This document shows positions 42,405-53,347 of a DNA stretch of 64,000 bases, one piece after another. The notes beneath the pieces were generated by a model, which was given only the letters and a program-made list of their open reading frames with translations, had not been told where the DNA came from and searched no databases. The stretch's first letter is position 1, and each line of letters starts with the position of its first letter. The position numbers and the translations under genes were made by a program. The stretch is from the NCBI RefSeq assembly GCF_051622035.1, contig NC_135366.1, positions 4,061,001 through 4,125,000 on the forward strand. The letters are read 5' to 3'. This stretch comes from Arctopsyche grandis. Taxonomy: Eukaryota; Arthropoda; Insecta; Trichoptera; Hydropsychidae.

Positions 42405-43771
42405 GAAAACAAACATGTTTTATTAAATAGTAAAGCTTTCATTATTTATTGTCTGTACATATACTGTCTATGTATGTATGTAAATTAGACATGTAGTATG
42501 TATGCACGAGTAATTTTAATATTTAATAATGCACAATATAATATGATGTATGAACTATTTACTGTATGAGGGCTTTTGATAATAATAAATAACTGCAAAT
42601 ATTTAAAACTGAACTGTTATTTCATTGAAATTAAATATCCAAAATAATGAAGAAGAAATCAAACCAATGTGAGTGACGAAAATGATGATGATTATCTTTT
42701 TAAATTATTGGCAAATAAATATAATATTAGATTAATAATGATTTAAAGTGATTATTGCTCAAATGTTTGAAATATTCTTTAAATGAAGAATTTATTTTAA
42801 TACCTACATATGTATATACATATATATTTTAATTTTATTCTGAATATTAGAATAACAATTTGCAATTTACGAAAAAATAATATATTGCCATAAATTAGGA
42901 CAATATCATGAGAGCAAAAAGTTGTCAGTATTGTCACAGGGTTCTTATTTTAATATGTGGCCAAGAAGTGAAGCGTTTATGTATTTAAAATTTACTAATT
43001 AAACCAAAACATCATAAAAGATTACAAAACTTAAAAAAATAATTAATTGACTTCATTAATTATGGTTTTTCGGTTACATTACATATATCATGTTTGTTGT
43101 TAAAATAATTTACATTTATTTGTTATTTATATTCTATTATTTGATTTTGATTTTTAAATGCTTTTTATTATTACGAAATTATGTTCACAATACATCTTAT
43201 ATCTATTTTAATAGCTACTGATCTACTGATCATTTTCTATTTTACAATTTAATTTAATTTGGTTAGTAATCATATTATTATATTATTCTAATGTTAATCT
43301 ACAGCATAATAGGAAAAAGAGCTCAAAAACCTATTTACAATCCTTATAAATGCTCATAATACATCTAATACATAATATTAATTAAAGACTCTCTAAAGTC
43401 GATGACCTAAAGCAGATTGTAATCGGTAATCTGTGTTTATACCTGAAGGGTATAGACATTTTGTTGTATTCTATAATACATACATACATATGTAGGGAAT
43501 TTGATTCTAATTCGTGATATGAAAAATATGTAGTATATTTAAGAGAAATATTATATTTTTTGACATCCCACAATGTTGCGCTTGTTCATTCAATTTGCAG
43601 CAGCATTTGACTTTAATTCCAGCTTTAAAATTCAATTGGGTACCTGTTATAAACCAATTTAATTTAAGTATATAATGTATGTTAAGTATGACCTATCTCC
43701 CGAGCGGAAGTAGTAGGTAATGCCAACTTAAATATTATTCATATTAATCGTGTTTGTGCATGTATAAAAAG
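42405..43771. other. no recognised gene
   Basis: Very AT-rich; no transposon ends or frames of interest. Confidence 0.45.
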
Positions 43772-44014
43772 GGGTTCACCTTACGGCATAAACTCTGAGT
43801 TGATAAAGACTCGAAAAATGAACTCGAACCAAAGCATTAAGATTAGGAGTGGGGTAGACAGTTTAAGGGACAAGTACGCGTATGTGCGTGAGATTCATTG
43901 GAAAACGAAACCGTCTACCCCCTCTCCGAATCTTAATGCTTTGGTACGAGTTGATTATTTTCGAGTTAATTTTTTGAGTCTTCATCAACTCAGAGTTTAT
44001 GCTTTAAGGGCCAC
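43772..44014. mobile_element. MITE with about 100-bp inverted repeats
   Basis: The left arm has GGCATAAACTCTGAGTTGAT, AAGACTCGAAAAATGAACTC and CCAAAGCATTAAGATTAGGA, then GGGGTAGAC. The right arm repeats these in inverted order with a 14-base extra piece. The centre (AAGTACGCGTATGTGCGTGA) is unique. No protein. Confidence 0.85.
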
Positions 44015-44404
44015 CGCATGAAAAGCGGTAATATGCAGGGACGTCTTTTCAGCTTTATTTAGGGGGGAGGGGCAAATGTGGCCAATTTGTACTTTTCTAT
44101 GTAGATGGTGTCTGATTAGAGACACGTATTTTGTCGATTTTAGCATTTTCATTTTAGGGCATTAAAAATGTTCAATTTTAGCATCTATTTTTATGAAGAG
44201 TTTAATTTTAAATAATTAAAAATTTCGATGAATTTTAATAAAATTTATATACATACATATATACAATTTAAAGACTAGACAACAATTAAAAAATAATAGA
44301 AAAATTAAAAAATGTTTTGGAATTAAAATTTGAATGAAAAAAACATGAATATAAAAATAAAAGACAAAAATATGAATATAAAATATAATACCAATTAAAA
44401 TTTA

Positions 44405-44716
44405 TTAAAACTCAACATGGAGCATATTTCTACAGATTCTTTTTTGAGATTTGTGCGAAGATCGGTAACAATTACATATATTGTATTTATTAAAATACCT
44501 TTCAGCATCCACACTATTGACGGGACACCAAATAGATTTTAGAGCTACACAACCAAACTCTTCATATTTAATTTTGGTTGCCATCATTAATAGCATTATA
44601 TCCGGCGTGGATTCACTTTTTATATTCTCTATTAATTGTCTAAAAAAGTGCTGATATCCTTCCGAACATTGAGCCTCCGTTAATACATTAAACAATGGCA
44701 GGTTTCTAAAAAACAA
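44405..44716 (-). pseudogene. hAT transposase, C-terminal dimerisation region
   Basis: A 103-codon minus-strand frame with a segment reading SIWCPVNSVDAERYFNKYN. It matches the conserved C-terminal W-x-P-x-x-S-x-D-x-E-R-x-F-S motif of hAT transposases, with Tyr and Asn at sites that are usually Ser-Phe-Ser. Upstream text (EGYQHFFRQLIENIKS) is compatible with the preceding helical part. The catalytic RNase-H core lies outside the readable part, so this is a fragment. The start Met is arbitrary. Confidence 0.7.
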
Positions 44717-44804
44717 AACTCTTTCTTTAACATAATATTAGATGTTGTACCTGCCACAGATGGATTGAATAGTTTACTCAATGTTCGGAGGAAAAGATTT
44801 CTCA

Positions 44805-45060
44805 TTAAGTCTTGAGTGCGAGTTTAGTTTTAAGACGCTTTTTTGAGCAGCCTTTCGGATACACAGCTCCAACTGTCTTCTTTTGTTTACAATAGTAGAC
44901 AAAAGCAGTTGCTTGGTTTCGACAGGAAAAACACCGTCTATGGTGAACTGCAAGCTCTGTTTTATCCCCTGAATTTCTTCGATAGGAAGACCCTTCTAAA
45001 TTGTCTATTAATTCTGTAACGTGGGGATGAAGTGGGTGGCTTTGACTGAACAGGGAAAGA
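44805..45060 (-). pseudogene. cysteine-containing transposon-protein fragment, class uncertain
   Basis: The C-terminal part of a 150-codon minus-strand frame reads HHRRCFSCRNQATAFVYYCK, then CSKKRLKTKLALKT. The CxxC plus YYC spacing recalls the Cys-rich tail of piggyBac transposases, but too few cysteines remain for a firm call. The N-terminal half of the frame (45060-45257) translates a different GC-rich patch and is probably unrelated. Confidence 0.25.
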
Positions 45061-45370
45061 CCAGCAGAGATGGGAGTCCAACGGAAACGACAGTTCTGAG
45101 AGAAAGCTGTGGTCCGACTCGACTTCCGAAGGAAAAGGGCGCTCCTTTTATACTTGAGAAAGTAGCGGTACTTTCTCCCACTCCCCAGCATCCGAGGGCG
45201 GGGGTAGTTTCCCCCCACTCCTTCGGCTGCGGGGGCGTACGTTACAAATCTATGCAAATTTCACCTTTGTTTGTTATTTTAGCATCTATTCGAATATTTT
45301 ACGAATTTAGCATTTATTATCATCTATTCCAAATTTTAGCATCAATTAAGCATTAATAGCAAAATGTTTA

Positions 45371-45652
45371 ATCTTGTTACAGCTACTGCTAGCCTTAACT
45401 TTTAGTAATGTATAATCGATTTGATTAAGATTCATGGTATTTGATCAAATGAGATGCCTATTCCTGGCCAAATCTAAGGTAGGGGTAAATGTCTCGCCCC
45501 CCCCCCAAATAATGAATCACTCGAACAAAGCCTAGAAATTCTACTTTAGATATATTAAAAATGTGGAAAATATTATCATTTAGATGAATTCTCATCTCAA
45601 ACGTAGCTTTGTGTCATTTTATGCAAAGAAAATCAATCTTTAAGTTGAAAAT
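45371..45652. other. no recognised gene
   Basis: Non-coding; C-run at about 45501. Confidence 0.35.
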
Positions 45653-45969
45653 ATGGTCGTGAAAAGTGATTCTACGACCTGCGCAGACGTGCGTGTTGTC
45701 ACGACGACGTGTTGCCGCTGGCAACAAACACTTAAAAAACAGCTGATTTGTCAGAAATCAACCGAGCGTGCTGCAGACAGCCTGTCGCCATCGAAAACCC
45801 AAAATTTTCGAAATGTTGCAATCAACATAACTTTCGAGCACGTCCGTTCTATCGCATTCGTAAAAAACCGCCGTTTGAATTCGGTCAGTGTTGCCAGCAT
45901 GCGAGTCGCACAACCGACGTCAAATATTTCAAAGCCATTATTATAGTACACACTGAATTCACGTGCAAG
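45653..45969 (+). other. candidate 5' exon of an unidentified gene
   Basis: CG-containing, non-repetitive sequence against an AT-rich background, ending in a splice donor (GCAAG then GTATGC at 45970). It includes a 7-bp perfect inverted repeat TGTTGCC/GGCAACA (45709-45725). Two overlapping frames (45653-45946 and 45748-46011) have no recognisable motif, so coding status is open; it may be 5' UTR. Confidence 0.3.
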
Positions 45970-46041
45970 GTATGCTCCAACACAAGTACTAGTACGCATA
46001 AAATATATTAATCGAATAATTTAATATTCATATGTATGCAG

Positions 46042-46179
46042 GTGTAGAATTTTATTCAAAAATGTTATAATATGGATATGCCCTATTTGCCACCACTGAC
46101 AAGACAATTTCCCAAGTGGAGTAGGACTGGTATTTTGAGATTTTCAAGCAATTCCGAAGACATGTCGTGCAGACAGCAA
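46042..46179 (+). other. candidate coding exon, MDMPYLPPLTRQFPKW start
   Basis: An acceptor (GTATGCAG, ending 46041) and donor (CAGCAA then GTAAGA at 46180) frame an exon with ATG at 46072 and 36 in-phase codons to the donor. The peptide is proline- and arginine-containing, unlike translated AT-rich noise. It would follow the exon at 45653-45969. No further exon was found downstream, and the polypyrimidine tract is poor. Confidence 0.3.
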
Positions 46180-46650
46180 GTAAGACATTTTATATATTCA
46201 TTTGTATATACGGCCGTAATTAATGAACTAATAGTCCATACATACATATTAGTACAATTTGTAAAAAATATTCCCCTTTTTTATTTTGATTTTTGGTCTG
46301 TATTGATACGATTATAGATTATATTGTAGTGTTTGAGCAATAATCAGTGCAAACATATTTTTAAAATACAAATGGGAAAGAGATGACGGTGATTGGAGGT
46401 ACTCGAATGAAACCGAAAACATTGCATCCCCCCCTCCCTCTGCTTTTCTTTAAGTTTTGATTTTTTCCGATCGAATTTTCCAGATATATTATATGTTTCG
46501 TTCGGAATGACTATGACAGTAAATACGCCCCATCGATTTTCCCACGCGTTGCTACATTACATATTTACTATCTACTCTATAGAGTAATTTCAACTGAATG
46601 AAAGTGGTTTTCAAATATTTATCGTGACCCTCTAAAGTTCTTTTTTTGGC
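46180..46650. other. no recognised gene
   Basis: Non-coding; CCCCCCCTCCCTC run near 46430. Confidence 0.35.
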
Positions 46651-46654
46651 TTAA

Positions 46655-47612
46655 CCCTTTGGCTGCTACGAGGTTTTTCAATGTCCAAGCGAAAAATGCT
46701 AACATTTGTAATTATTTTGAAAAAAATTAATATAATATTTTTTTTTACATACTTACTTCGCCGAACACTCGTAATTTTTATAATACTTTATATACATTTT
46801 TAAGAAGCAGTCGTGGACTCGTGCTCTCTCTTTCTGTCTTGCTTTTACATGCGTGCGTGCGAAAGAGATACCTACATATATACACTAAATAAGTTTTGAC
46901 GATTGTTTTCCGAGGCTTTATTCTTTTCAATAATCTATTTTTAGATATCGATGTATCCTTACAACATGCGATATATTCGAAACAGTTAGCGGTCTCTCTC
47001 TCTTTCTTTCTTGGTTTTAATTGTGTACGTATGAGCGAGACACACAAGGATGCGAAGTTTCTAATAATCAAATAATTTTTCAACATGTATCATAAACATT
47101 TTGTATGCATTTCAGTTGCATTTGATTGATTGCATGAATTCGTGACGTCTCGTGACCTATATAATTGAAAGCGGATTTCTATTGTTTTTTGCCATTTATT
47201 TTAACTCTGCAAAATGATATCGGACAGTGAAAGTGATGAAAGCGAAATAATAGCTCCTCGCCGAGGAACTCGACAAATCAGCAGCTCTACTGATTCTGAA
47301 AATGAATTTATCGATAATAATCAATTCCCAAGTAATAACTCCTTATATGACATTGACAACGAACCCGAAATTTACTTTGATGATGAACCCGAAATTGAAG
47401 AGCTTTTATTTAAAAAATTGATAAATATTTATAAAGCTTGATTGAAAAATAAATATAAATACGTATATAAAAAAAATGTTTCGTGCCACTGATGCGCTGG
47501 TGGCTCAAAGAAAGTATCGAAATACGACAATTAATGACGTCAACAACGATCGTCGTAGCAATCTTCGCCGATTTCAAAACAACGATTTATCGTTGTTGTA
47601 GCAGTCAAAGGG
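46655..47612 (+). mobile_element. piggyBac element, internally deleted
   Basis: TTAA (46651-46654) then CCCTTTGGCTGCTACGAGG at the left; TTGTTGTAGCAGTCAAAGGG then TTAA (47613-47616) at the right. The 958-bp copy is too short for a complete transposase (usually about 600 residues) and retains only a short N-terminal-like ORF. Confidence 0.85.
47214..47441 (+). pseudogene. acidic ORF, probable piggyBac transposase N-terminus
   Basis: 75 codons beginning MISDSESDESEIIAPRRGTR, followed by an Asp/Glu/Asn-rich stretch (DNEPEIYFDDEPEIEE), ending in KKLINIYKA. Acidic, Ser-rich N-termini are common in piggyBac-like transposases, and the frame sits centrally between piggyBac termini. The catalytic DDD domain and Cys-rich tail are absent. 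The frame is intact, so it may be a recent internal deletion derivative. Confidence 0.6.
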
Positions 47613-47616
47613 TTAA

Positions 47617-47938
47617 ATATTAAAAGTACAAAATTATCTATATATTAAGTCGGTGTTTATTTGTACATATGAAGCTAAAATTAATAACAATGACAAGTTC
47701 TTGGTTTTTTAAAACTCTCCAAAAAGGTTAATTAAAAATATATTCGTAGTCACATTGATTTTATTTAAATTTTTCAAGAGTAATGTTAACTTGTAATTTC
47801 AACAAAATGTATGTACATATATTTTTTAATTCAATTGCGCCGCGTTTTAAAATTAAACATTTAATAGGACGTTTTGGATTAAGAAAGTACTACGTACATA
47901 TAAATATTGAAAGTATGTATATGCTTAACAGTGGCGTG
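47617..47938. other. no recognised gene
   Basis: AT-rich non-coding. Confidence 0.4.
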
Positions 47939-48095
47939 GCGTGAAAAGTTCCCTGTTTTTGTCGCACAGACTTACTTACATGTGCGCGAACATGGGGACT
48001 TGGTATGACGTCACCTAGTCCCCTTGTATCCTGCTCGCACACACGTAAGTAAGGCTGTGTGACGAAAACAGGGAGATTTTCACGGCATGCCACTG
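47939..48095. mobile_element. hAT MITE with about 40-bp TIRs
   Basis: CAGTGGCGTGGCGTGAAAAG to GTCGCACAGACTTACTTACA at the left, mirrored by GTAAGTAAGGCTGTGTGACG to TTTTCACGGCATGCCACTG at the right; 157 bp. The centre ACTTGGTATGACGTCACC is short. No transposase. It is closely related to 39247-39416. Confidence 0.85.
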
Positions 48096-48199
48096 ATACA
48101 TACATATGTATGTACTGATGTAGTGGAAAAATAATCGTAACGAAATCATTGCCGCTACATGGCCCTGAATATGATTAAGAAAAGTAAGGTCATGCGAGG

Positions 48200-49100
48200 T
48201 GTTTGATTCCGATTCAATGTCGCAGGGCTCTTTGTTTCTGACGTTTCCTTTCGTCGCCTCGGATTTGTCTTGAGATATGCTATGTTATTCTCCAACTCTT
48301 TGTCTTCTCGATTGTGTGGAATCTTAGGTATAATGAATTCCCTTGAACTTCGGAGAAACTTTTCATTAATTCGTTTTGTTCTCCAGCTTCTACGTGGTAA
48401 TACATCTTGCCCGTCGTTGCTGGAACAGTTGGAACTTCATTTCCCGAATTGTGTGATGGTTGTACCTCCTGCTCGCATAGCTCCTACTCCAAGAGTTATC
48501 CAACTTCTCAATTAAATCGTTGCTGCTGAGCCTGAATGTGATATTTTCCACCTCAGTGAGCGTAGGCTATCGGAGATTATTTTAACCTATGTGTCTGGTA
48601 GCCTGTGCTCATCACTATTTTCACAATTGAATGTAATGTATGAGTTGAATTGTGATCTTCTCTCTTCCACTCTCACAGGGATGTATTGTAGGTTCGGTGA
48701 TTATTGGTCACAAAGCGCTCGCCCAAAATCACTAAAATTTCTATAACGAAACAACTGGCAGCCGAAGAGTCCATCATACTAACGAGTGCCAAATAATCCA
48801 TATTCGCGATTTTCATGGGAAAAATTGTCTTTTGTGCGATCGTAATGTGACTAACAATCCAATTACCGTTTTGTGTTTGCGGTTGGTTCTTATATATTGG
48901 TGCTGGGTGTAAATGCAAGACATACCCTACTTTGTATTTTATTATTTGATATTTTTACTTTATCTGCTATTATTATAATGCTATTGTTTTTTTATGATTA
49001 CGTTTAAATGTATTTTTGTTTGTGTATATATTTTTATTTTTCTCATATATCTGTATTAGTGTAATGCCACTACGGTCCAAACTCAAACTTAAAATGAAAA
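48200..49100 (+). pseudogene. LINE 3' fragment, interrupted by MITE Z
   Basis: An 81-codon frame (48270-48515) with GIMNSLELRRNFSLIRFVLQ, VPPARIAPTPRVIQLL, then in shifted frame PECDIFHLSERRLSEII, parallels the C-terminus of the LINE at 9255-10067 (SLESRRNMLLGRH, VPPVARTNML) and even more the fragment at 55150. After the MITE (48691-48868) the 3' region continues to GTGTAATGCCACTACGGTCC near 49062-49080, a degraded tail-D hairpin arm. Confidence 0.75.
48691..48868 (+). mobile_element. MITE family Z
   Basis: Starts GGTTCGGTGATTATTGGTCA and ends ACTAACAATCCAATTACCG; the interior has a short deletion around ACTAACGAGTGCC. Inserted in the LINE 3' end. Confidence 0.85.
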
Positions 49101-49915
49101 TAATAATTATATCCCATTAAGGGCTAGCTTTCGCTGTTGACGTGTAATATTGAACTTCCCGGAACACTCGTCACCGGTCACGAAAAGCAAATTGATAAAT
49201 TTCCATATAAATTATAGGATTCTATTGTACTCACCCGAAGGGTATTTCAATAGTAAAAAATAATTGTCAAGCAATAATGACAACGAATTTGCGAAGGTCA
49301 ATAGTGTTGTGCCTTTTCTGCGACATTGGTTCAAATCACGGCTTAAATTTGGAACTTAATGTACACATATTTATGTAGAACAGAACGATTTTGAATTTTT
49401 TTTTTAGTTGATGGTGGGCGTGAGATTTCTTGGGAACGGTGAGCATTCATTCGCTTGTCATGCGACGTATGGTTTCCAACAATCGGAGATTTTTGTGATG
49501 GTTTTACTTATATACATATATTGTTCGCTTGTTTAAAGTGGGTTAATGGCGAATTTTACGCTATCGATTGGTGCGAAGCAGTTTAGACCCGAGCCGAATA
49601 AACAGTTTGTGAACGGGTGAAATTTTTCCCACGTCATTCTCGGTAATCAGTTTAATACTGATCTGTCCGCTGCCGAATTTCATTTCGTTGGGAAGCTGGG
49701 AAGAGACTGATCAATCCGACAAAGTCTTATTTTTTTATTTTAATGTTAGTCGTTGACTTGTCGTGAGCCAATTCCGAGTTGAATACAACAAGTTATTGAG
49801 AAGTAAGAGATGAAAAACTTGGGTACTAAATGTTAAGATGTGGCTTAAAGTTTAATGAACTTTGTAGGGTCTGTTTCATGTGTAGAGTATGTGAATAAAA
49901 GGTATGATTCTAACT
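49101..49915. other. no recognised gene; tRNA-like words
   Basis: GTTGTGCCTTTTCTGCGACA then GGTTCAAATCACGGC near 49310-49345 resembles a B box. Otherwise non-coding. Confidence 0.35.
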
Positions 49916-49919
49916 GATA

Positions 49920-50165
49920 TGTATAGTGGAGCAAGTGAAAAGATTGAAATGGCAATGGGTGGGTCGTTTGTTGAATAGAAAAATGGACAAAAAAGGAGAA
50001 GAAGAGTAGTTCAAAAGTGGTACTTAAGAGAATGTAGAAGGCTATAAGGAGATGGTTGAACGACAAAAGGAAAATGTGTGGGATTAGATGGAGGAAGAAA
50101 ACAGATTAGGGTGGAAGAAATTGATGTTGATGATATGAATATCTCAAGAGAGGTACAAAAATGGT
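49920..50165 (+). pseudogene. highly diverged RTE LINE 3' fragment
   Basis: GTGAAAAGATTGAAATGGCA, ATGGGTGGGTCG, GGTACTTAAGAGAATG and AAAATGTGTGGGATTAGATG follow the RTE order at 21795-21960 with many substitutions and gaps. Much older than the 36953 copy. Confidence 0.65.
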
Positions 50166-50269
50166 ACCCAAGGGTGTACAATTTATTTTTGACTAGTGAT
50201 CGTAAGTGAAAGTAAGAATAAGTTAGTAAAATGATGTTTCGATGGCCGTACGTGAAAATGGGAGGACGA

Positions 50270-50695
50270 AGTATTTTATTTATTTATTTATTTTTTACAT
50301 ACATATTTGCCACAGTGACATTACATAATACTTTAACGCGTAACTGTGACCGGAAATATAAGCGTAATACAAATACTATGTGTAAGAATTAGCGAGACAT
50401 CTGTGTATGTTATAGTAAGTGATTTTTTGAAATCATATTCATATTCAAAAAGTGGGTAGGATGGTTTTTGCCAATTTTATGGAAGAACCGTTTCAACAAT
50501 GAAATGAGATAAATTGGCAAACTCTGGTAGGAAGCGATCGACTTGGAGTCACAAATATCCAAGTCTGACTAGTAGCATTTAAGATTATACTTGGAATAAA
50601 TTCCTTTCAATCGAGGTCAGCTCCGGGATCGAGCTCGGCGACCTCTCGGTGCTTATTATCAACGCAAACACCGAGCCACGCTGCTGGATAAAAGA
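50270..50695 (-). mobile_element. tRNA-derived SINE, tail type C
   Basis: Minus strand: head CCAGCAGCGTGGCTCGGTGT (near 50693), B-box-like AGCTCGATCCC, GAGCTGACCTCGATTG, CTTGGATATTTGTGACTCCA, GGTCGATCGCTTCCTACCAG, then a 3' end matching the LINE at 9014-10290 (hairpin arms 50311-50319 and 50340-50348) and AAATAAATAAATA. Same body as tail-A SINEs, different tail. Confidence 0.85.
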
Positions 50696-50927
50696 CTTTT
50701 ACTATTCATAATATGTGTACATATTTAAGTGAGCGAGAAAGGTGCGTGTCATTTGCACAGAAAAGAGAAAAATAGTTTCACTCATCAATGGACGGTGAAT
50801 GACGTTGATGATGATTTGTGTTGGGTAATATATAGCAGCTCCTTTCAGCAAACGCATTAATAAATGTAATCTCATGTACGCAATCTTACTGCGCAATATA
50901 TGTTTGTACATATGAGGGGTGCGAACC

Positions 50928-51182
50928 CATAACGTTGTAAGTGCCCCAAACAATTTTGAAATGTCGCCTCCTAGGGGTAGAAATTTGAAGTAGCAAGTCA
51001 TAACGTTGTAAGTGCCTTATTAGTTGCAATATCACTTGAGGGGTTCCAAACTATAACGTTGTAAGTGCCCCATATAGTCAAATGCGTGACTTTCTTCGTG
51101 ATTTGAAGTGTACGTGCAAATTTTAGAAATGTGTAACTAATACTTACAACGTTAGCAAATCATAACGTTGTTAGTATTAGTT
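50928..51182. repeat. CATAACGTTGTAAGTGCC repeats and a 20-bp hairpin
   Basis: The word ATAACGTTGTAAGTGCC occurs at about 50929, 51000 and 51053. At 51135-51182, AACTAATACTTACAACGTTA and TAACGTTGTTAGTATTAGTT pair at 19 of 20 positions around an 8-base loop. Confidence 0.85.
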
Positions 51183-51435
51183 ACATAGTAGTTGGTGTAT
51201 TAGTTGTACTATCAGTATTGTAATGATGGATATACGAATATCAGTATATTTAGTGAGTCCTCGGACATTCTTTAAATGGATGGATATTTCTATAGATATG
51301 CTTAACACCAAAGAGCTGATGATACATATCTTCAACCACCATGATCAAGGTAGCATGTGAGAGTTGAGAGATACGACATTATAGAAGTTGTCTATTTTTT
51401 GTTATGAAAGTGATACATACATATGTACATACAAC

Positions 51436-52515
51436 CAGTGGCGGACTGGGACTGAAATTAGTGCATGCCAGGAGTCAAAGGGGGCCCACCCAGGGTTAAA
51501 ACAATTTGTCCCCCCCCCCATATAACAAAATTTTCTTCTTTCCATCACGCTAAAAATCAAGGGTAAAAAAAAATAAAATTCTCAAAAATGGGGATAAAAA
51601 AATTTAAGTACAAGAAAAATGGCAAAAGCAAAATAGATCCATAAATTACATTGTATATTTCTTTTTAACCCTTGTCCTGGGTAAATATAATGCATCATAA
51701 AAGAATGCGGCATAAAAGCGGCTTTTACTTTCGGTAGAAAACAATCAGGGACGTCATTTCAGCTTTTTCTTGGGGGGCGCAGGCAAAGATTGGTCAAATT
51801 GATTTTTTTTTCAAAAAATCTTTTTTATATCGGAATAAAAATGTAAAATATTCTTTGCATACACCTTATTGAGTTATAAAATTTGAAAAAAATAAGTTTA
51901 TTTTTAATAAAATAATTTTTTTCTAAAAATCTTCACATGGTCAACAAAAATCGACCATCAGACTGAGTCACTAAAAAACTATCAATTAACTTAATTTCTA
52001 CCGACTGTAATCAAATGTTATTTTGAAAGTATGAAGTAAATTTAAATCGCTGGTTGATGATGAATCGCCCTATCAAAATTGTTTTAAGCAATTCAGTTTA
52101 TATTATTCACGGAAATTTGTTTATTCCCATTTTTATTTCAGTAGGTAGTTGTTACATATGTAGGTATTGGTATATACATAATATTGAGGTTAGAAATGGG
52201 CCCAGCAAAAGGGCCCACGCAAATGTTGAAACTTACATTTCGAGCCTAGTAAAAAAAGTTAACCGACCATTGGGCTGTTAAAGCAGGTATTAGTTGTTTG
52301 TGTATATCGTAAGAAATTTGTTTTGTTGAAATACCCAAACTTTAGGTCCCAAAGTGCAATATCCTATACATTTTTACACAAAATAGTTAAAAAGTGAAAA
52401 AATAGTGAAATAGTTAAAAAGGTTATTTAATTTTACTGAGGGCCCATATTTTCTAACAGATAGTGGGGCCCACATGCCATCGGGCATGTTCGCTTGTATG
52501 GTCAGTCCGCCACTG
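51436..52515. mobile_element. hAT element, non-autonomous, with 8-bp target duplication
   Basis: A 1080-bp element starting CAGTGGCGGACTGGGACTGA and ending GGTCAGTCCGCCACTG, with CATACAAC directly repeated at 51428-51435 and 52516-52523. The exact 8-bp duplication establishes hAT. No transposase frame remains. A second hAT-like end (CAGGGACGTCATTTCAGCTT) lies inside at 51748, possibly a nested fragment. Confidence 0.92.
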
Positions 52516-52654
52516 CATACAACGTACATCAATGATGGCACTTAAAACGTTTTGTTCTCTTTATTTATTTTTAAATATATTTTTATTATATCTAAGATTT
52601 ATTGATTGCTCATTGAATGATTATAATACAATGATTTAATAGAATTATAGTTTA

Positions 52655-52906
52655 CTAGTGGAGCTACCCGGATTTGCTCGGTAAATGGAAATTAAATAAA
52701 AACCACGAAAAAATCTTCATTTGTTCTATTATTAAATTTATTTGAATCGGAAAAAAAATAATATTATGTAACGACCGAACAATCACAAACGTCTTTGACC
52801 AATCCAGCCAATCAGAAAAGACTTTAACGACAGCCAATCAGAAACTACTTTGTTGACAGCCAATCAGAAATGAATTACAGACGCCGTTTCGGTTTTATAT
52901 ATAAGA
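52655..52906 (-). mobile_element. Helitron (family 1), complete, inverted
   Basis: Minus strand: TCTTATATATAAAACCGAAA to CCGGGTAGCTCCACTAG, 252 bp, inserted between A and T as expected. It carries four or five GATTGG words, each within CTGATTGGCTG-like context, spaced about 24 bases. Same family as 3511-3776. Confidence 0.9.
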
Positions 52907-53050
52907 TTAATAAATATTGCAAGATGAATTTATGCGTTGTTTATTTATTTAAATAGTATTAAATAAATAAACAATGCATGAAAATATATGTCTCTCCTGA
53001 AAACTTGATTTTCTGCGACTTAAAATGTTATGGTTTGGTACCCCTCATAT

Positions 53051-53223
53051 GTATGTATGCATGTACATAATTGCGTAGTGCGTGGTACGTGTGCACTGTA
53101 CTGTAGTGCGTAGTGCGTGGTACGTGTACACTGCACATATTGTGCAGTGCGCTCACGAATATACAATTATTTTTACTATATCTACATACATACAGTAGAA
53201 CACATTTTAAGTTATTCAATTAT
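53051..53223. other. GTGCGTGGTACGTGT duplication
   Basis: TAGTGCGTGGTACGTGTRCA is present twice (about 53076 and 53108). Otherwise non-coding. Confidence 0.6.
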
Positions 53224-53347
53224 TTGTTTATTTTACCCTAATAACGCATGTTGAGACGCGAAAACATTTGAAATTATTGCGTTGCAATGCCACTCATTCC
53301 CGTATTTCCCGTTTCCGTTACTGTTTTTGGCCGATTTTTTTTCACAG
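53224..53347 (-). mobile_element. Helitron (family 2) fragment
   Basis: Minus strand GTGAAAAAAAATCGGCC, AACGGAAACGGGAAATACGG, GAGTGGCATTGCAACGCAAT and AATTTCAAATG match 15740-15870. Truncated by the Harbinger MITE insertion. Confidence 0.65.

Larger units (their letters stand above)
44036..45370 (-). mobile_element. hAT element remnant
   Basis: It starts with a hAT-like terminus CAGGGACGTCTTTTCAGCTT (44036). TTTTAGCAT words cluster near both edges (about 44140-44190 and 45270-45350), as sub-terminal repeats of hAT elements do. A transposase C-terminal remnant lies inside on the minus strand. The far terminus is not recognisable. A similar end, CAGGGACGTCATTTCAGCTT, occurs at 51748. Confidence 0.6.
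50911..53050. mobile_element. TIR element of 2.1 kb containing two nested transposons
   Basis: Left CATATGAGGGGTGCGAACCC then ATAACGTTGTAAGTGCC; right, read inward on the minus strand, CATATGAGGGGTACCAAACC then ATAACATTTTAAGTCGC. The span encloses a complete hAT (51436-52515) and a Helitron (52655-52906), leaving roughly 0.8 kb of its own sequence. The left side carries sub-terminal repeats (50928, 50999, 51053). No transposase is visible. Confidence 0.55.
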
